From contig NZ_JYIJ01000019.1 in the NCBI RefSeq assembly GCF_001543895.1, positions 248,001-312,000 on the forward strand: a stretch of 64,000 nt of DNA, read 5' to 3'. Under the pieces are notes generated by a model. The model ran no database searches and was not told the origin of the DNA. It worked only from the letters and a program-made list of their open reading frames with translations. Numbering within the stretch: the first letter of the stretch is position 1; each line of letters starts with the position of its first letter. The position numbers were made by a program, and so were the translations under genes. Source of the DNA: Carbonactinospora thermoautotrophica. GTDB taxonomy: Bacteria > Actinomycetota > Actinomycetes > Streptomycetales > Carbonactinosporaceae. Shown here in pieces: positions 15,716 through 24,046 of this stretch.

Positions 15716-16621
15716 TCACCGGGTACTTGCCGGTTCGTCCGGGGCCGACACCGCGATGCCGAGGTGGCGCATCAGCTCGCGCAGCGCCGAGTCGTACGAG
15801 GTGACGAAGTCGTACAGGTCAAGCTTGTGATGGGCGTTGATGGCCTCCTCGCACAGCGCCCGGAGGCGTTCGGTCATCCGCCGCTGCTCGTCGAGTACCT
15901 GCTGCGCCACGGTGGTGACCTGGTCAGGATCAGCCGCCAGGCGCACGCTCTGCGCAGCGAACGGGCCGCGATCCCCCACCGCTGTCAGGAAGCCCTCCCA
16001 CAGCTCGCTCAACTCGGCCAGTTGGCTGATCCGCCGCTTGGCGAGCTGGTGCCGGTGTTCGGCTTCCTGCAGTTCGGTCCAGCGCTTCCGCAGGTGCTCA
16101 CGGACCACTTCGTCCGGGTGGACGTGCACCCAGACGCGGCAGCGCAGCAGGCCTTGGTCGAAAGACGCCGGTTGCTGGAGCTGGGCGTTCATGTGCTGCT
16201 CGGCGGCCACGTACTCGTGCGGCGGAAGTGTCCGTGAGACGGCTCGGAGCAGGGCCACAACCGTATCGTGGAGCCCCGGCTGGTAGGTGTGTATGCGCTC
16301 TTCTATCAGGAGCGGGGGACCACTGGCCTCCCAGGCGTAGTGGACCTCGACCTGGAAGTCGAACACGTCACCTTGACACGGGACGGCCACCTGGAAGCTG
16401 CGGTCGAAGCGATAGGGCGGCGAGGGTGGCGGGGGCGGCGAGGGTGGCGGGGGCGGCTGCTGGAACAGGGAGTTGAGCAGCCGGCGCAAGACCGCGAGCA
16501 CCGCCGGGAACAGGGAGCTGAGCACCCCGCGCAGGAACACGAACATCGCCGTCGTCGAGGGGTGCTGGAAGAGAACGCGCAGCCTGGAGCCGCGCATTCT
16601 CGCGGGGTCGGGGTGAGACAC
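15716..16621 (-). CDS. SPFH-like membrane-associated protein of the cyclase operon
   Basis: The 301-residue product has an N-terminal hydrophobic/amphipathic stretch (about 24-48, MFVFLRGVLSSLFPAVLAVL) and a polyproline linker (55-69). A globular part follows whose strand-helix order (FDRSFQVAVPCQGDVFDFQVEVHYAW ... LRCRVWVHVHPDEVVREHLRKRWTELQEAEHRHQLAKRRI) looks like an SPFH/stomatin domain followed by a coiled helix. It ends with further helices. The GTG lies six bases after the ATPase stop, so it is the last gene of the operon. I infer a membrane scaffold or sensor; the SPFH assignment is by eye and moderate. Confidence 0.55.
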   Translation of the reverse strand: MSHPDPARMRGSRLRVLFQHPSTTAMFVFLRGVLSSLFPAVLAVLRRLLNSLFQQPPPPPSPPPPPSPPYRFDRSFQVAVPCQGDVFDFQVEVHYAWEASGPPLLIEERIHTYQPGLHDTVVALLRAVSRTLPPHEYVAAEQHMNAQLQQPASFDQGLLRCRVWVHVHPDEVVREHLRKRWTELQEAEHRHQLAKRRISQLAELSELWEGFLTAVGDRGPFAAQSVRLAADPDQVTTVAQQVLDEQRRMTERLRALCEEAINAHHKLDLYDFVTSYDSALRELMRHLGIAVSAPDEPASTR

Positions 16622-16627
16622 GGTGAC

Positions 16628-18757
16628 TCAGTCCTTCATGACGCTCGACAACACCTTTTCGGCGCTGGCCAGGGTCTGCTGGCGGTGCGAACTCCACACC
16701 CGCAGGTAGAAGCGGAGCCGCTCGCGGACCGCCTCGTCGGCGGCCAGTTCGCCGGCCAGGGCGATCAGCGGGGTCAGCAGTCCCGGATCGGTGTCCGCCC
16801 ACGAGAACCACTGGCACAGCGCCTCCCACGCCTCGGCGCGCACCCCCGGCTCGACCAGCGCGGCCCGCCACAACCCGGTAACACCGTCGAGCCAGCGTTC
16901 GTCGTCGGCCAGCAACGCCGGGCGAGTGCCTACGGAGTCGAGCCGCGTGTTCTGTACCAGCCGGACGAAACACCGGATGCCGAGCCTCCGCTGTCGCCTG
17001 TCCGTGGAGGCGGTCCAGCCCCGCAGGGTGTGCAGCACGTCCGCCTGCCGCCCGGCCTCGAACATCTCAGCCAGGCTGTTGCCGACCGCGCGGATGACAT
17101 CCGGCCGCTCATTGCGCGAGAAGTAGGTCAGGTTACGAAGCGCGTCGTCGGGAAAAAGCGCGCCGATATCGGTGCCGTACGCGAGGACGGCGGTGCGTTG
17201 TCGGGCCAGGGAACCGCTGCGGCACCAGTTGCGAAGCAGCCGCCGTACCTGGGGCGCCAACTCGCTGTCGCAGGCGACGATCTCGAGGGCCCAGGCTGCG
17301 GACTCCCGCTCCTGCCGCCTCGGCGAGCTCGCCCAGGGATGGATGACCTCCTGGTACACGTGGTCGAAGTCGTGAACGGCGAACTTGCCCACCGCCTGGG
17401 CGGCCCGGACCCGTATCTCGACGCCACGGCTGCCGGCGAGCTGCCGGAGCCACCGGAGGATCGGGGACCGCGCCGCGTCGTAGTCCTGCCACACCACGTC
17501 CAGCACGGCCATCGGAAGCGCCGGGTTGCGGAAGGCCACGCACTCGACCGGCCTGCGTCGCCAGCTCGCGGCCGGGCGCGTCTCGACCTTGGCGTGGGCG
17601 ACCTGCAGCCAGTACTGGCGTGGATGCGCGAAGATCGGCCGACCAGGCTGCGCGCCCGGAACCTCGACCTGGCGCAGTTCCGTTTCCAGCGCTTCGGCCG
17701 CGTCCACCACCTGCGTGTACGGCAAGTCGTTGAACACCGAGAGCGCGATGAGGAAGGCCCGAAGCCGCAGCGATTCAGCCGGGTCGTCGTCCGGACGGGC
17801 CGCCAAGAGCTGCTTCGCCCGCCCACGTGCTCGCTCTCGGAGCCGATCCAGCGCCGCGTCGAGCGTCAGGTCGCCACGCGCCACCTGAGCCAGCACTGCG
17901 GCGAGTTCCGCCACTTGTCCCGGCAGCGGCGCGGCCTCGAGCGCGCGGACGACCTCCATGTCGGCTAGCAGGGTCTCGTCCACCCGTTCCCGGCCGCCGA
18001 GCCGCCACCCGAGGTGGCTGTACAGCAGGTCGCGAGGGTCCGGCGGACGATGCTCGACCAGGTACTGGTCGAGCCGGTCGACGGGAAGCCGCTCGGGCTG
18101 CTCCGCCACGGTCACCACCAGGTAGGCGTCCCGCTCTTCGAGCAGCCGCGCCAGCCAGTTGATCCGGGTCGGGGTGAGGGCACGGGTCCGTTCCAGCGGC
18201 AGCGTGTCGATCAGGTACCCGCACCCTTCCCGCAGGTCCCGTTCGTCGATCTGGTCGAGCCAGGCCTCGGCGTCCAGGCTCCACAGGCGCTCACCGGCCA
18301 CTGCGCCGAGCAGACAAAGAGCACTGGTGTGCTTGCCGGACGAGGCTGGGCCGCACAGGATCAGCACGTGGTGCCGCCGTAGCGTCCACAGGGCGCGGTC
18401 GTACGCTTCGAAGGGCACGTACACGGCGCGCAACGTGTCCACGGCATCGACGGGAACCGGGCCGGTGACCCTGACCGCCATGCCTGCCACAGCGCCGAAC
18501 GTCACGTCACGACCCGCCGCGTGGCCGCCGAAGCTGACCGGACCGGCGAAGACCGGATTCAGCCAGGTGGATACGCCCACCCGGCGCAGCAGCCGGATGA
18601 TCTCCTCTTCGACGCGCTGCTGTTCCTCGTCGAGCTGCTCGTCCAGATCGTCCTCGGCGTCCGGTGGGGGCGACGCGGTACCAGCCGGTTCGTCCGGCGC
18701 TTCCCCCGGCGAGTGCGCAGGCTCTTCCGCACGCCAGTCCATGGTTTCCCCGGTCAT
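16628..18757 (-). CDS. P-loop STAND-like ATPase with HEAT-like repeats
   Basis: The 709-residue protein opens with an acidic disordered region and a coiled helix (33-57), then FAGPVSFGGHAAGRDV (70-85), a motif shared with the C-terminus of the preceding cyclase homologue. A P-loop GPASSGKHT at 136-144 and a candidate Walker B strand YLIDTL at 181-186 define the NTPase. The C-terminal 350 residues are paired amphipathic helices of HEAT type (IRVRAAQAVGKFA, ESAAWALEIVA, DVIRAVGNSLAEMF). This is the layout of NLR-like signalling ATPases: N-terminal adaptor, NTPase, superhelical sensor. The ATG overlaps the cyclase stop as ATGA. No known family name can be given. Confidence 0.65.
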   Translation of the reverse strand: MTGETMDWRAEEPAHSPGEAPDEPAGTASPPPDAEDDLDEQLDEEQQRVEEEIIRLLRRVGVSTWLNPVFAGPVSFGGHAAGRDVTFGAVAGMAVRVTGPVPVDAVDTLRAVYVPFEAYDRALWTLRRHHVLILCGPASSGKHTSALCLLGAVAGERLWSLDAEAWLDQIDERDLREGCGYLIDTLPLERTRALTPTRINWLARLLEERDAYLVVTVAEQPERLPVDRLDQYLVEHRPPDPRDLLYSHLGWRLGGRERVDETLLADMEVVRALEAAPLPGQVAELAAVLAQVARGDLTLDAALDRLRERARGRAKQLLAARPDDDPAESLRLRAFLIALSVFNDLPYTQVVDAAEALETELRQVEVPGAQPGRPIFAHPRQYWLQVAHAKVETRPAASWRRRPVECVAFRNPALPMAVLDVVWQDYDAARSPILRWLRQLAGSRGVEIRVRAAQAVGKFAVHDFDHVYQEVIHPWASSPRRQERESAAWALEIVACDSELAPQVRRLLRNWCRSGSLARQRTAVLAYGTDIGALFPDDALRNLTYFSRNERPDVIRAVGNSLAEMFEAGRQADVLHTLRGWTASTDRRQRRLGIRCFVRLVQNTRLDSVGTRPALLADDERWLDGVTGLWRAALVEPGVRAEAWEALCQWFSWADTDPGLLTPLIALAGELAADEAVRERLRFYLRVWSSHRQQTLASAEKVLSSVMKD

Positions 18758-19491
18758 CGCGCGTTCACATCCCGTCCGGCGGCGTGGCCGCCGAAGCTCG
18801 TGGGGCCCAGGAAGAGCGCCCCGTGCATGGAGTCCTGGATGCGTACCCCGGACGCCCGATGCGGTGACCGATCCGCTTCGTCCGGCTCCTCAGCCGCTTC
18901 GTCGGCCTCGGGCAGCGGGGGTACGAGGTGGCCGGGCACGTGAATCCAGGCCTGCTGTCGGAATTCCTTTTCCGCGACCCGTACCGCGCGGTACGACGCC
19001 GGGTCGATTCCGGGGTACTCGTGCCGGATGACTTCCTGGTAGAGCTTGTCGGAAACGATGAGCGCCAGATCCTTGGGTGTTTTCCGTAGCGCCATCCGGA
19101 GAGGCCGGGCATTGAGCAGGCGCGCCGCAGTGACCACCGCCTCGCCCGGATACCCGGTTCCGTCCAGGTGGACCTCGCCGGCGTGCAGGCTGGCCCGCAA
19201 CCGCATCCGGCCTTCCGCTGTCCGATAGCGGTTGAACTGCTGAAGAGCGTTCCCGAGCTGTCGGACGAGATCGTCGAGGAGCCGGGTCTTCGGCACCTCG
19301 GGACGGATCAGGATCAGTTTCATGTCCCCTTGGTCCTGGTGCCGATCCGGGGTGATTCCGGCCGCCTGGAACGCATCCGCCAGCACCTGGCGCAGCGCGG
19401 CGCGCAACTCACTTTGGCCGGAATTGTTCCTGCGGCTGTAGCCTTCGATGTCGACTGCGACGATCGAACGGTGGACGGGATCGGAAATCAT
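18754..19491 (-). CDS. Class III nucleotide-cyclase homologue with C-terminal signalling motif
   Basis: Residues 5-180 of this 245-residue protein follow the class III cyclase fold. First metal Asp is in VAVDIEGYS (Asp14), second in DQGDMKLIL (Asp56), and the LHAGEV...GEAVVTAARLL core retains the catalytic Arg124. The usual transition-state Asn (VNxAAR) is Val120 here, so activity is uncertain. After an acidic linker the protein ends with FLGPTSFGGHAAGRDV (227-242), repeated in the ATPase encoded next. The ATG at 19491 (GAGGG upstream) is preferred to a TTG at 19530. Related actinobacterial cyclase-like proteins occur in conflict systems; the product nucleotide is unknown. Confidence 0.65.
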   Translation of the reverse strand: MISDPVHRSIVAVDIEGYSRRNNSGQSELRAALRQVLADAFQAAGITPDRHQDQGDMKLILIRPEVPKTRLLDDLVRQLGNALQQFNRYRTAEGRMRLRASLHAGEVHLDGTGYPGEAVVTAARLLNARPLRMALRKTPKDLALIVSDKLYQEVIRHEYPGIDPASYRAVRVAEKEFRQQAWIHVPGHLVPPLPEADEAAEEPDEADRSPHRASGVRIQDSMHGALFLGPTSFGGHAAGRDVNAR

Positions 19492-19563
19492 GTGCCCTCG
19501 CTTCGCCGTTTCGGCCGGTTGCGGCACCAAGATGAAGCCGTCACCGAGGCGAGAACAGGTAAA

Positions 19564-19603
19564 AGTACGGATTCGAGGGATATCGAGTACTGATTCGGGG
19601 GAT
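19564..19603. promoter_or_regulatory. 22-bp-spaced direct repeat in front of the cyclase operon
   Basis: AGTACGGATTCGAGGGAT (19564-19581) and AGTACTGATTCGGGGGAT (19586-19603) match at 16 of 18 positions with a 22-bp period, two helical turns. They lie in the gap between the Crp/Fnr gene and the cyclase gene, where the cyclase promoter should be, and look like a tandem operator. Confidence 0.6.
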
Positions 19604-19618
19604 CACGCGGTCGCCGGT

Positions 19619-20299
19619 TCAGCTCACATCCCGCAGCGCCTGCGGACGCAGGATCGTCACATGCCGTCGACGGGTCTTGATCAGTCCTTCGGCGCGGAAC
19701 TCGCGCAGGGCCTTGACCACCGATTCCAAAGACGCGCCGACCAGACCGGCCAAATCAGTCTGCGAGAGCGCCAGATCGATCGCTCGGCCATCCGGGGTGT
19801 CGCGTCCGTACCACTCGTCCAGTTCGAGCAGGACGAGGGCCAGCCGCCGCCGGACGCTGTACGCCCCGAACTGGAGGCGGCGCAGGTTCGCGGCGCGTAG
19901 TCGGCCGGCGACCAGGCGGGTGAGCACCAACGCCGCAGCCGGATGGCGCAGCAGGAACCCGTGGAACGTCGAGCCGGCGATCACCCTGCTGTGCACCCGT
20001 TCGAGCGCGGTGACCGTGGCCGAGCGCGGCATCTGGTCCAGCCATGCCAGTTCGCCGAGGATGTCACCCGGGCCGCGGATCGCCAGCACCGCCTCGTATC
20101 CGCTCGGCGCCCGCGAGGTGACCTTGACCCTTCCGCTGAGCAGCAGCACCACGTGGTGCGACCGCTCGCCTTCCCGGAGCAGGACCTCTCCGGCCTCGTA
20201 CTGGCGGGCGATGCCCAGCTTCAGCAGGTGCTGGCGCGCGGCAGGGGCGAGATGAGCCAACAGTCCACTGGCTCGGACCCCGGCCGCCCCAGCGCCCAT
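19619..20299 (-). CDS. Crp/Fnr-family cyclic-nucleotide-type transcription regulator
   Basis: The 226-residue protein has an N-terminal cNMP-binding beta-roll (residues 20-125: YEAGEVLLREGERSHHVVLLLSGRVKVTSRAP... GDILGELAWLDQMPRSATVTAL) with the GELA-x6-RSAT phosphate-binding cassette well preserved. A long dimer helix and a C-terminal HTH_Crp (LSQTDLAGLVGASLESVVKALREFRAEGLI) follow. No Fnr cysteines are present. The ATG at 20299 (AAGGA upstream) is preferred over a TTG at 20371. It is the first leftward gene before the cyclase homologue, so a cyclic nucleotide made by that protein is an obvious candidate ligand, though this is inference. Confidence 0.85.
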   Translation of the reverse strand: MGAGAAGVRASGLLAHLAPAARQHLLKLGIARQYEAGEVLLREGERSHHVVLLLSGRVKVTSRAPSGYEAVLAIRGPGDILGELAWLDQMPRSATVTALERVHSRVIAGSTFHGFLLRHPAAALVLTRLVAGRLRAANLRRLQFGAYSVRRRLALVLLELDEWYGRDTPDGRAIDLALSQTDLAGLVGASLESVVKALREFRAEGLIKTRRRHVTILRPQALRDVS

Positions 20300-20443
20300 G
20301 CCCGCGATCCTTCTCCCGCACCGAATCACCCGTTCGAGGCAGGATTGATTTTGGCTGGGTGCTTCGATCAAGACAACGGAAATGTCGGATTACGCAAGGG
20401 CGCTGTCATAGCTACGCCGGGTGAGCGCGCGCTCGCGACTGGG

Positions 20444-21547
20444 TTACACGTACCGCTCGAGGATCGAGGACTCGGCCAGCCGGGACAGGCCCTCGCGGAC
20501 CGTGCGGGCGCGCGACTCGCCCACGCCCTCCACGGCCTGCAGGTCGTCGATGCTGGCGGCCAGCAGCTTCTGCAGGCTGCCGAAGTGCTCGACCAGCCGA
20601 TCGATGACCAGGTTCGGCAGCCGCGGCACCTTGGCCAGTAGCCGGTACCCGCGCGGCGACACCGCCGCGTCCAAGGCGTCCGCGCCGGCGTACCCGAGGG
20701 CCTTCGCCACCAGGGAGAGGTCGAGCAGCTCGTTGGACGACAGCTCGTCCAGGTCGCGAAGCACGTCCTCGACCGTGCGGGTGCGCTTGCCCCCACGCTC
20801 GGGCAGGTAGTCGCGCGCGACCAGCTCCCGGTCCGCGTCCACCCCGGCGACCAGCTCGTCCAGTTGCAGGGCGAGCAGCCGACCGTCGTTGCCGAGCTCG
20901 ACGACGTACCCTTCGATCTCGCTCGCGATGCGGCGCACCATCTCCAGGCGCTGCGCGACCGCGGCCACGTCGCGCACCGTGACCAGGTCCTCGATCTCCA
21001 GCGCCGAGAGCGTGCCGGACACCTCGTCCAGGCGCAGCTTGTACCGTTCCAACGTGGCCAGGGCCTGGTTGGCGCGGGAGAGGATCGCGCCGGAGTCCTC
21101 CAGCACGTAGCGGCGGCCGGCCACGTACAGGGCGATCAGCCGCATCGACTGGCTGACCGAGATCACCGGGAAGCCGGTCTGCTTGGCCACCCGCTCCGCG
21201 GTGCGGTGCCGGGTGCCGGTCTCCTCGGTGGGGATCGACGGGTCGGGCACCAGGTGGACCCCGGCGCGCAGGATCCGCGTGCAGTCGCGGTCCAGGACGA
21301 CGGCGCCGTCCATCTTGCACAGCTCGCGCAGTCGGGTGCTCGAGAACTCGACGTCGAGCACGAACCCGCCCGTGCACAGCTGCTCGACCGTCTTGTCGTA
21401 GCCGAGCACGATGAGCGCGCCCGTGTTGCCGCGCAGGATCCGCTCGAGCCCGTCGCGTAGAGCGGTGCCGGGCGCCACCCGGGCGAGCGTCGCACGCAGC
21501 AGGGCATCCGGGTTCGTGCCCTTGTCGGCCCGGTCACTCGTTGCCAC
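20444..21547 (-). CDS. disA: DisA, DNA integrity scanning protein / c-di-AMP synthase
   Basis: DisA (367 residues) makes cyclic di-AMP and responds to branched DNA. The N-terminal DAC domain carries the DGA motif ([10 protein letters not shown]) and RHR motif ([12 protein letters not shown]). A helical spine and a C-terminal helix-hairpin-helix domain ([19 protein letters not shown]) follow. The octamer-forming domain order is complete. It starts with GTG at 21547, 34 bases after radA, and the two genes probably form an operon, as in Bacillus and Streptomyces. c-di-AMP is a potassium and osmotic signal; no ydaO riboswitch was recognised in the window. Confidence 0.96.
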   Translation of the reverse strand: MATSDRADKGTNPDALLRATLARVAPGTALRDGLERILRGNTGALIVLGYDKTVEQLCTGGFVLDVEFSSTRLRELCKMDGAVVLDRDCTRILRAGVHLVPDPSIPTEETGTRHRTAERVAKQTGFPVISVSQSMRLIALYVAGRRYVLEDSGAILSRANQALATLERYKLRLDEVSGTLSALEIEDLVTVRDVAAVAQRLEMVRRIASEIEGYVVELGNDGRLLALQLDELVAGVDADRELVARDYLPERGGKRTRTVEDVLRDLDELSSNELLDLSLVAKALGYAGADALDAAVSPRGYRLLAKVPRLPNLVIDRLVEHFGSLQKLLAASIDDLQAVEGVGESRARTVREGLSRLAESSILERYV

Positions 21548-21581
21548 AGAACTCCCTGCGGTTCATCAGATCGACGAAAGT

Positions 21582-22943
21582 CTAACGACGGCACGCATCG
21601 GACAACGCGGCCAGCGCGGCGCGTATGTCCGTAGCCTCCGTCACGGCCACCCCCTCGGGCACCTTCCCGGGATCAGGTGGTACCAGTGCCCGAGTGAACC
21701 CCAGCCGCGCGGCTTCGGCCAGTCGTCGTTGCACACCTGTGACCCGGCGTACCTCTCCGGCGAGCCCCACCTCGCCCACCGCCACCAGGTCGGGCGGCAG
21801 CGGTCGGTCCGCGGCGGAGCTCGCCACGGCCAGCGCGACGGCCAGGTCGGCGGCCGGCTCGGTCAGCCTTACTCCGCCTACGGTAGCGGCATAGATGTCG
21901 GTGTTGCCCAATCGCACCCCTCCCCGACGTTCCAGCACGGCCAGGACCATCGCGACCCGAGACGACTCCAAGCCGGACGTGGCCCGCCGGGGCATGGCCA
22001 GGGACGTGGGCGCGACCAGGGCCTGCACCTCGGCGACCAGTGGGCGCCGGCCCTCCAGGGTGACGGTCACGCAGGTGCCCGGCACGGGGTCGCCGCGCCG
22101 GGACAGGAACAGCCCGCTCGGGTCGGGTAGGCCGATGATGCCCTCGTCGTTGAGATCGAAACAGCCGACCTCGTCCGTCGGGCCGAAACGGTTCTTCACC
22201 GCGCGCACCATGCGCAGGCGCGAGTGCCGGTCGCCCTCGAACTGCAGGACCACGTCGACCAGGTGCTCCAGCACGCGTGGGCCGGCGATCGAGCCGTCCT
22301 TGGTGACGTGCCCGACGAGGATCGTGGCGATGTTCCGTTCCTTGGCCACCCGGATCAGCGCCGCGGCCACCTCCCGGACCTGCGTCACGCCTCCGGGCGC
22401 GCCATCGACCTCGGCCGAGGAGATCGTCTGCACGGAGTCGACGACCAGCAGTCGCGGGTCCACCGCCTCGACGTGCCCGAGCGTGGCCGAAAGGTCCGTC
22501 TCGGCCGCGAGGTAGAGCCGCTCGTGCAGGGCGCCGATGCGCCCGGCGCGCAGTCGCACCTGGGCCGCGGACTCCTCGCCGGTCACCACCAGGCTGGTCG
22601 CGCCTTGGCGGGCGCACGCGGCGGCCACCTCCAGCAGCAGGGTGGACTTCCCCACCCCGGGCTCGCCGGCCAGCAGGACGACGGCCCCGGGGACCAGACC
22701 GCCGCCCAGCACCCGGTCCAGCTCGGCCAGCCCGGTCGGCCGGGCCTGCGCCGCCTCGACGTCGACCTCCGCGATCGGCCGGGCAGGGCTGCTCACCGGC
22801 CCGGGGACGACCGTGCGCAGCTTGGGCGCGCCGGCCTCCTCCACCGTGCCCCACGCCTGGCACTCCGGGCAGCGGCCCAGCCACTTGGCCGTGGCGTACC
22901 CGCACTCGACGCAGCGGTACGTGCGACTCGACGTCTTGGCCAT
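21582..22943 (-). CDS. radA: RadA/Sms, recombination and branch-migration ATPase
   Basis: RadA (453 residues) processes recombination intermediates. It has an N-terminal C4 zinc finger ([18 protein letters not shown]), a RecA-like ATPase with Walker [10 protein letters not shown], the RadA-specific [11 protein letters not shown] motif, and a C-terminal Lon-protease-like domain without the catalytic dyad. The ATG at 22943 begins [11 protein letters not shown] directly before the zinc finger; an in-frame extension upstream covers the divergent promoter region and is rejected. It heads the leftward radA-disA unit. Confidence 0.96.
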   Translation of the reverse strand: MAKTSSRTYRCVECGYATAKWLGRCPECQAWGTVEEAGAPKLRTVVPGPVSSPARPIAEVDVEAAQARPTGLAELDRVLGGGLVPGAVVLLAGEPGVGKSTLLLEVAAACARQGATSLVVTGEESAAQVRLRAGRIGALHERLYLAAETDLSATLGHVEAVDPRLLVVDSVQTISSAEVDGAPGGVTQVREVAAALIRVAKERNIATILVGHVTKDGSIAGPRVLEHLVDVVLQFEGDRHSRLRMVRAVKNRFGPTDEVGCFDLNDEGIIGLPDPSGLFLSRRGDPVPGTCVTVTLEGRRPLVAEVQALVAPTSLAMPRRATSGLESSRVAMVLAVLERRGGVRLGNTDIYAATVGGVRLTEPAADLAVALAVASSAADRPLPPDLVAVGEVGLAGEVRRVTGVQRRLAEAARLGFTRALVPPDPGKVPEGVAVTEATDIRAALAALSDACRR

Positions 22944-23061
22944 GCCCGTCAGGTTAGGCGGCCGACACGACAAGCCCTCGACAGCCCATGAAGTTCCCCC
23001 GAATGGGGGGTTTGCCGCGCACCGGAGACCGGATGGCGGATCTCGGCCGTACGGTCGGATC

Positions 23062-23901
23062 GTGAAAGCTCGGGGACTGGTCACCGCCCTGCTCGTGGGC
23101 GACTACCAGGGGCTGATCGGGCTCTTCGACACGTACGGGGACGACCTGTACGACTACTGCTGGACGCTGTTGTCCGTCAAGGAGGCCATCGGCGTGGTCT
23201 TGCGCGACACGCTGGTCATCGCCTACCACCGGATCGGCGAGCTGTCCGACCCTGACCTGCTGACCGCCTGGGTGTACGCGATCGCGCGCAACCAGTGCCT
23301 GTGCCGCGAGCTCCCGGCCGAGCCGATCCGCCGACTGCCCCGGCTGCCGGCCGACGAGCCGGGTCCGATCGCGCGGGCCGCCGCGGGCGCGCTGCCGTTC
23401 CGGGAGCGGGACGCGCTGGAGCTGTGGGTGCGGCATCGGCTGGAGGACCGCGAGATCGCCGCGATCCACGGGGTGAGGGTCCGCCGCGCGCGTGCCGTGC
23501 GGGCCCGGGCGGCCGTCCGGCTGGAACGGCTGTTCTGGGCGTACCGGTCCGCCTGGGGCCACGGCGCCTGCGATCGGCTGCGCGCGCTGCTCGCCGACTG
23601 GGACGGCACCGTCTCGGCCGTCGAGGCCGGCCCGGTGGCCAGGCACCTGCGGCGGTGTCCGGCCTGCGCGCGGGGGGTGGGCGAGGAGTCGGGCGTGCAC
23701 GGGCTGTGGAGCGCGGAGCCGGAGCGCGCGCCCGGCGGGTACCGGGCGATCCTTCTCACCGAGGTGCGGGACTGGACCCGGGCGGCGCGGCAGGAGGAGA
23801 TCGCGCGCCGGGCCGGGCGGTTCGACCGGGCCGGTTTCCCCGTGCCGCTGGACCGCCGGAGCTGGCGCGGTCGGCCGCGCCGGCGAAGAGCCGCTCAGTA
23901 G
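23062..23901 (+). CDS. Sigma-factor-like protein with C-terminal zinc-binding motif (paralogue 1)
   Basis: The 279-residue protein has a sigma-70 region 2-like segment ([41 protein letters not shown]...[11 protein letters not shown]) and a region 4-like HTH ([26 protein letters not shown]). A C-terminal [11 protein letters not shown], the H-x3-C-x2-C zinc motif of anti-sigma ZAS domains, follows. It ends [19 protein letters not shown], a tail shared with the next gene. TACGGT at 23050-23055 is six bases before the GTG, so the transcript is probably leaderless. A sigma-like and an anti-sigma-like element appear fused in one chain. Target promoters are unknown. Confidence 0.7.
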   Translation: MKARGLVTALLVGDYQGLIGLFDTYGDDLYDYCWTLLSVKEAIGVVLRDTLVIAYHRIGELSDPDLLTAWVYAIARNQCLCRELPAEPIRRLPRLPADEPGPIARAAAGALPFRERDALELWVRHRLEDREIAAIHGVRVRRARAVRARAAVRLERLFWAYRSAWGHGACDRLRALLADWDGTVSAVEAGPVARHLRRCPACARGVGEESGVHGLWSAEPERAPGGYRAILLTEVRDWTRAARQEEIARRAGRFDRAGFPVPLDRRSWRGRPRRRRAAQ

Positions 23902-23902
23902 G

Positions 23903-23953
23903 AACGGTCGGAAACGATCAAGAACGATCGAAAACGATCGTTCAAAAACGATA
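23903..23953. repeat. 10-bp-phased AACGATC iterons between the two sigma-like genes
   Basis: AACGGTC, AACGATC, AACGATC and AACGATC begin at 23903, 23913, 23923 and 23933, an exact 10-bp period, and AACGATA follows at 23947. They begin two bases after the stop of the first sigma-like gene and lie about 100 bp before the second. All copies face the same side of the helix, as in cooperative protein-binding arrays. Confidence 0.75.
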
Positions 23954-23968
23954 GAGCGCGTCAAAAGT

Positions 23969-23986
23969 TATGTGATTTCCCACATA
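23969..23986. promoter_or_regulatory. TATGTG-N6-CACATA palindrome upstream of the second sigma-like gene
   Basis: A perfect 6-bp inverted repeat with six-base spacer (TATGTG ATTTCC CACATA) in a relatively AT-rich stretch 60 bp before the start. It resembles a Crp-type operator (GTG-N6-CAC half-sites), and a Crp/Fnr gene lies 4 kb away. Confidence 0.5.
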
Positions 23987-24046
23987 CGTGTTATTGCGTG
24001 GGGAAATTCCCTCGATGCCCCGTACACAGGCAATACGTTGCGGCTT

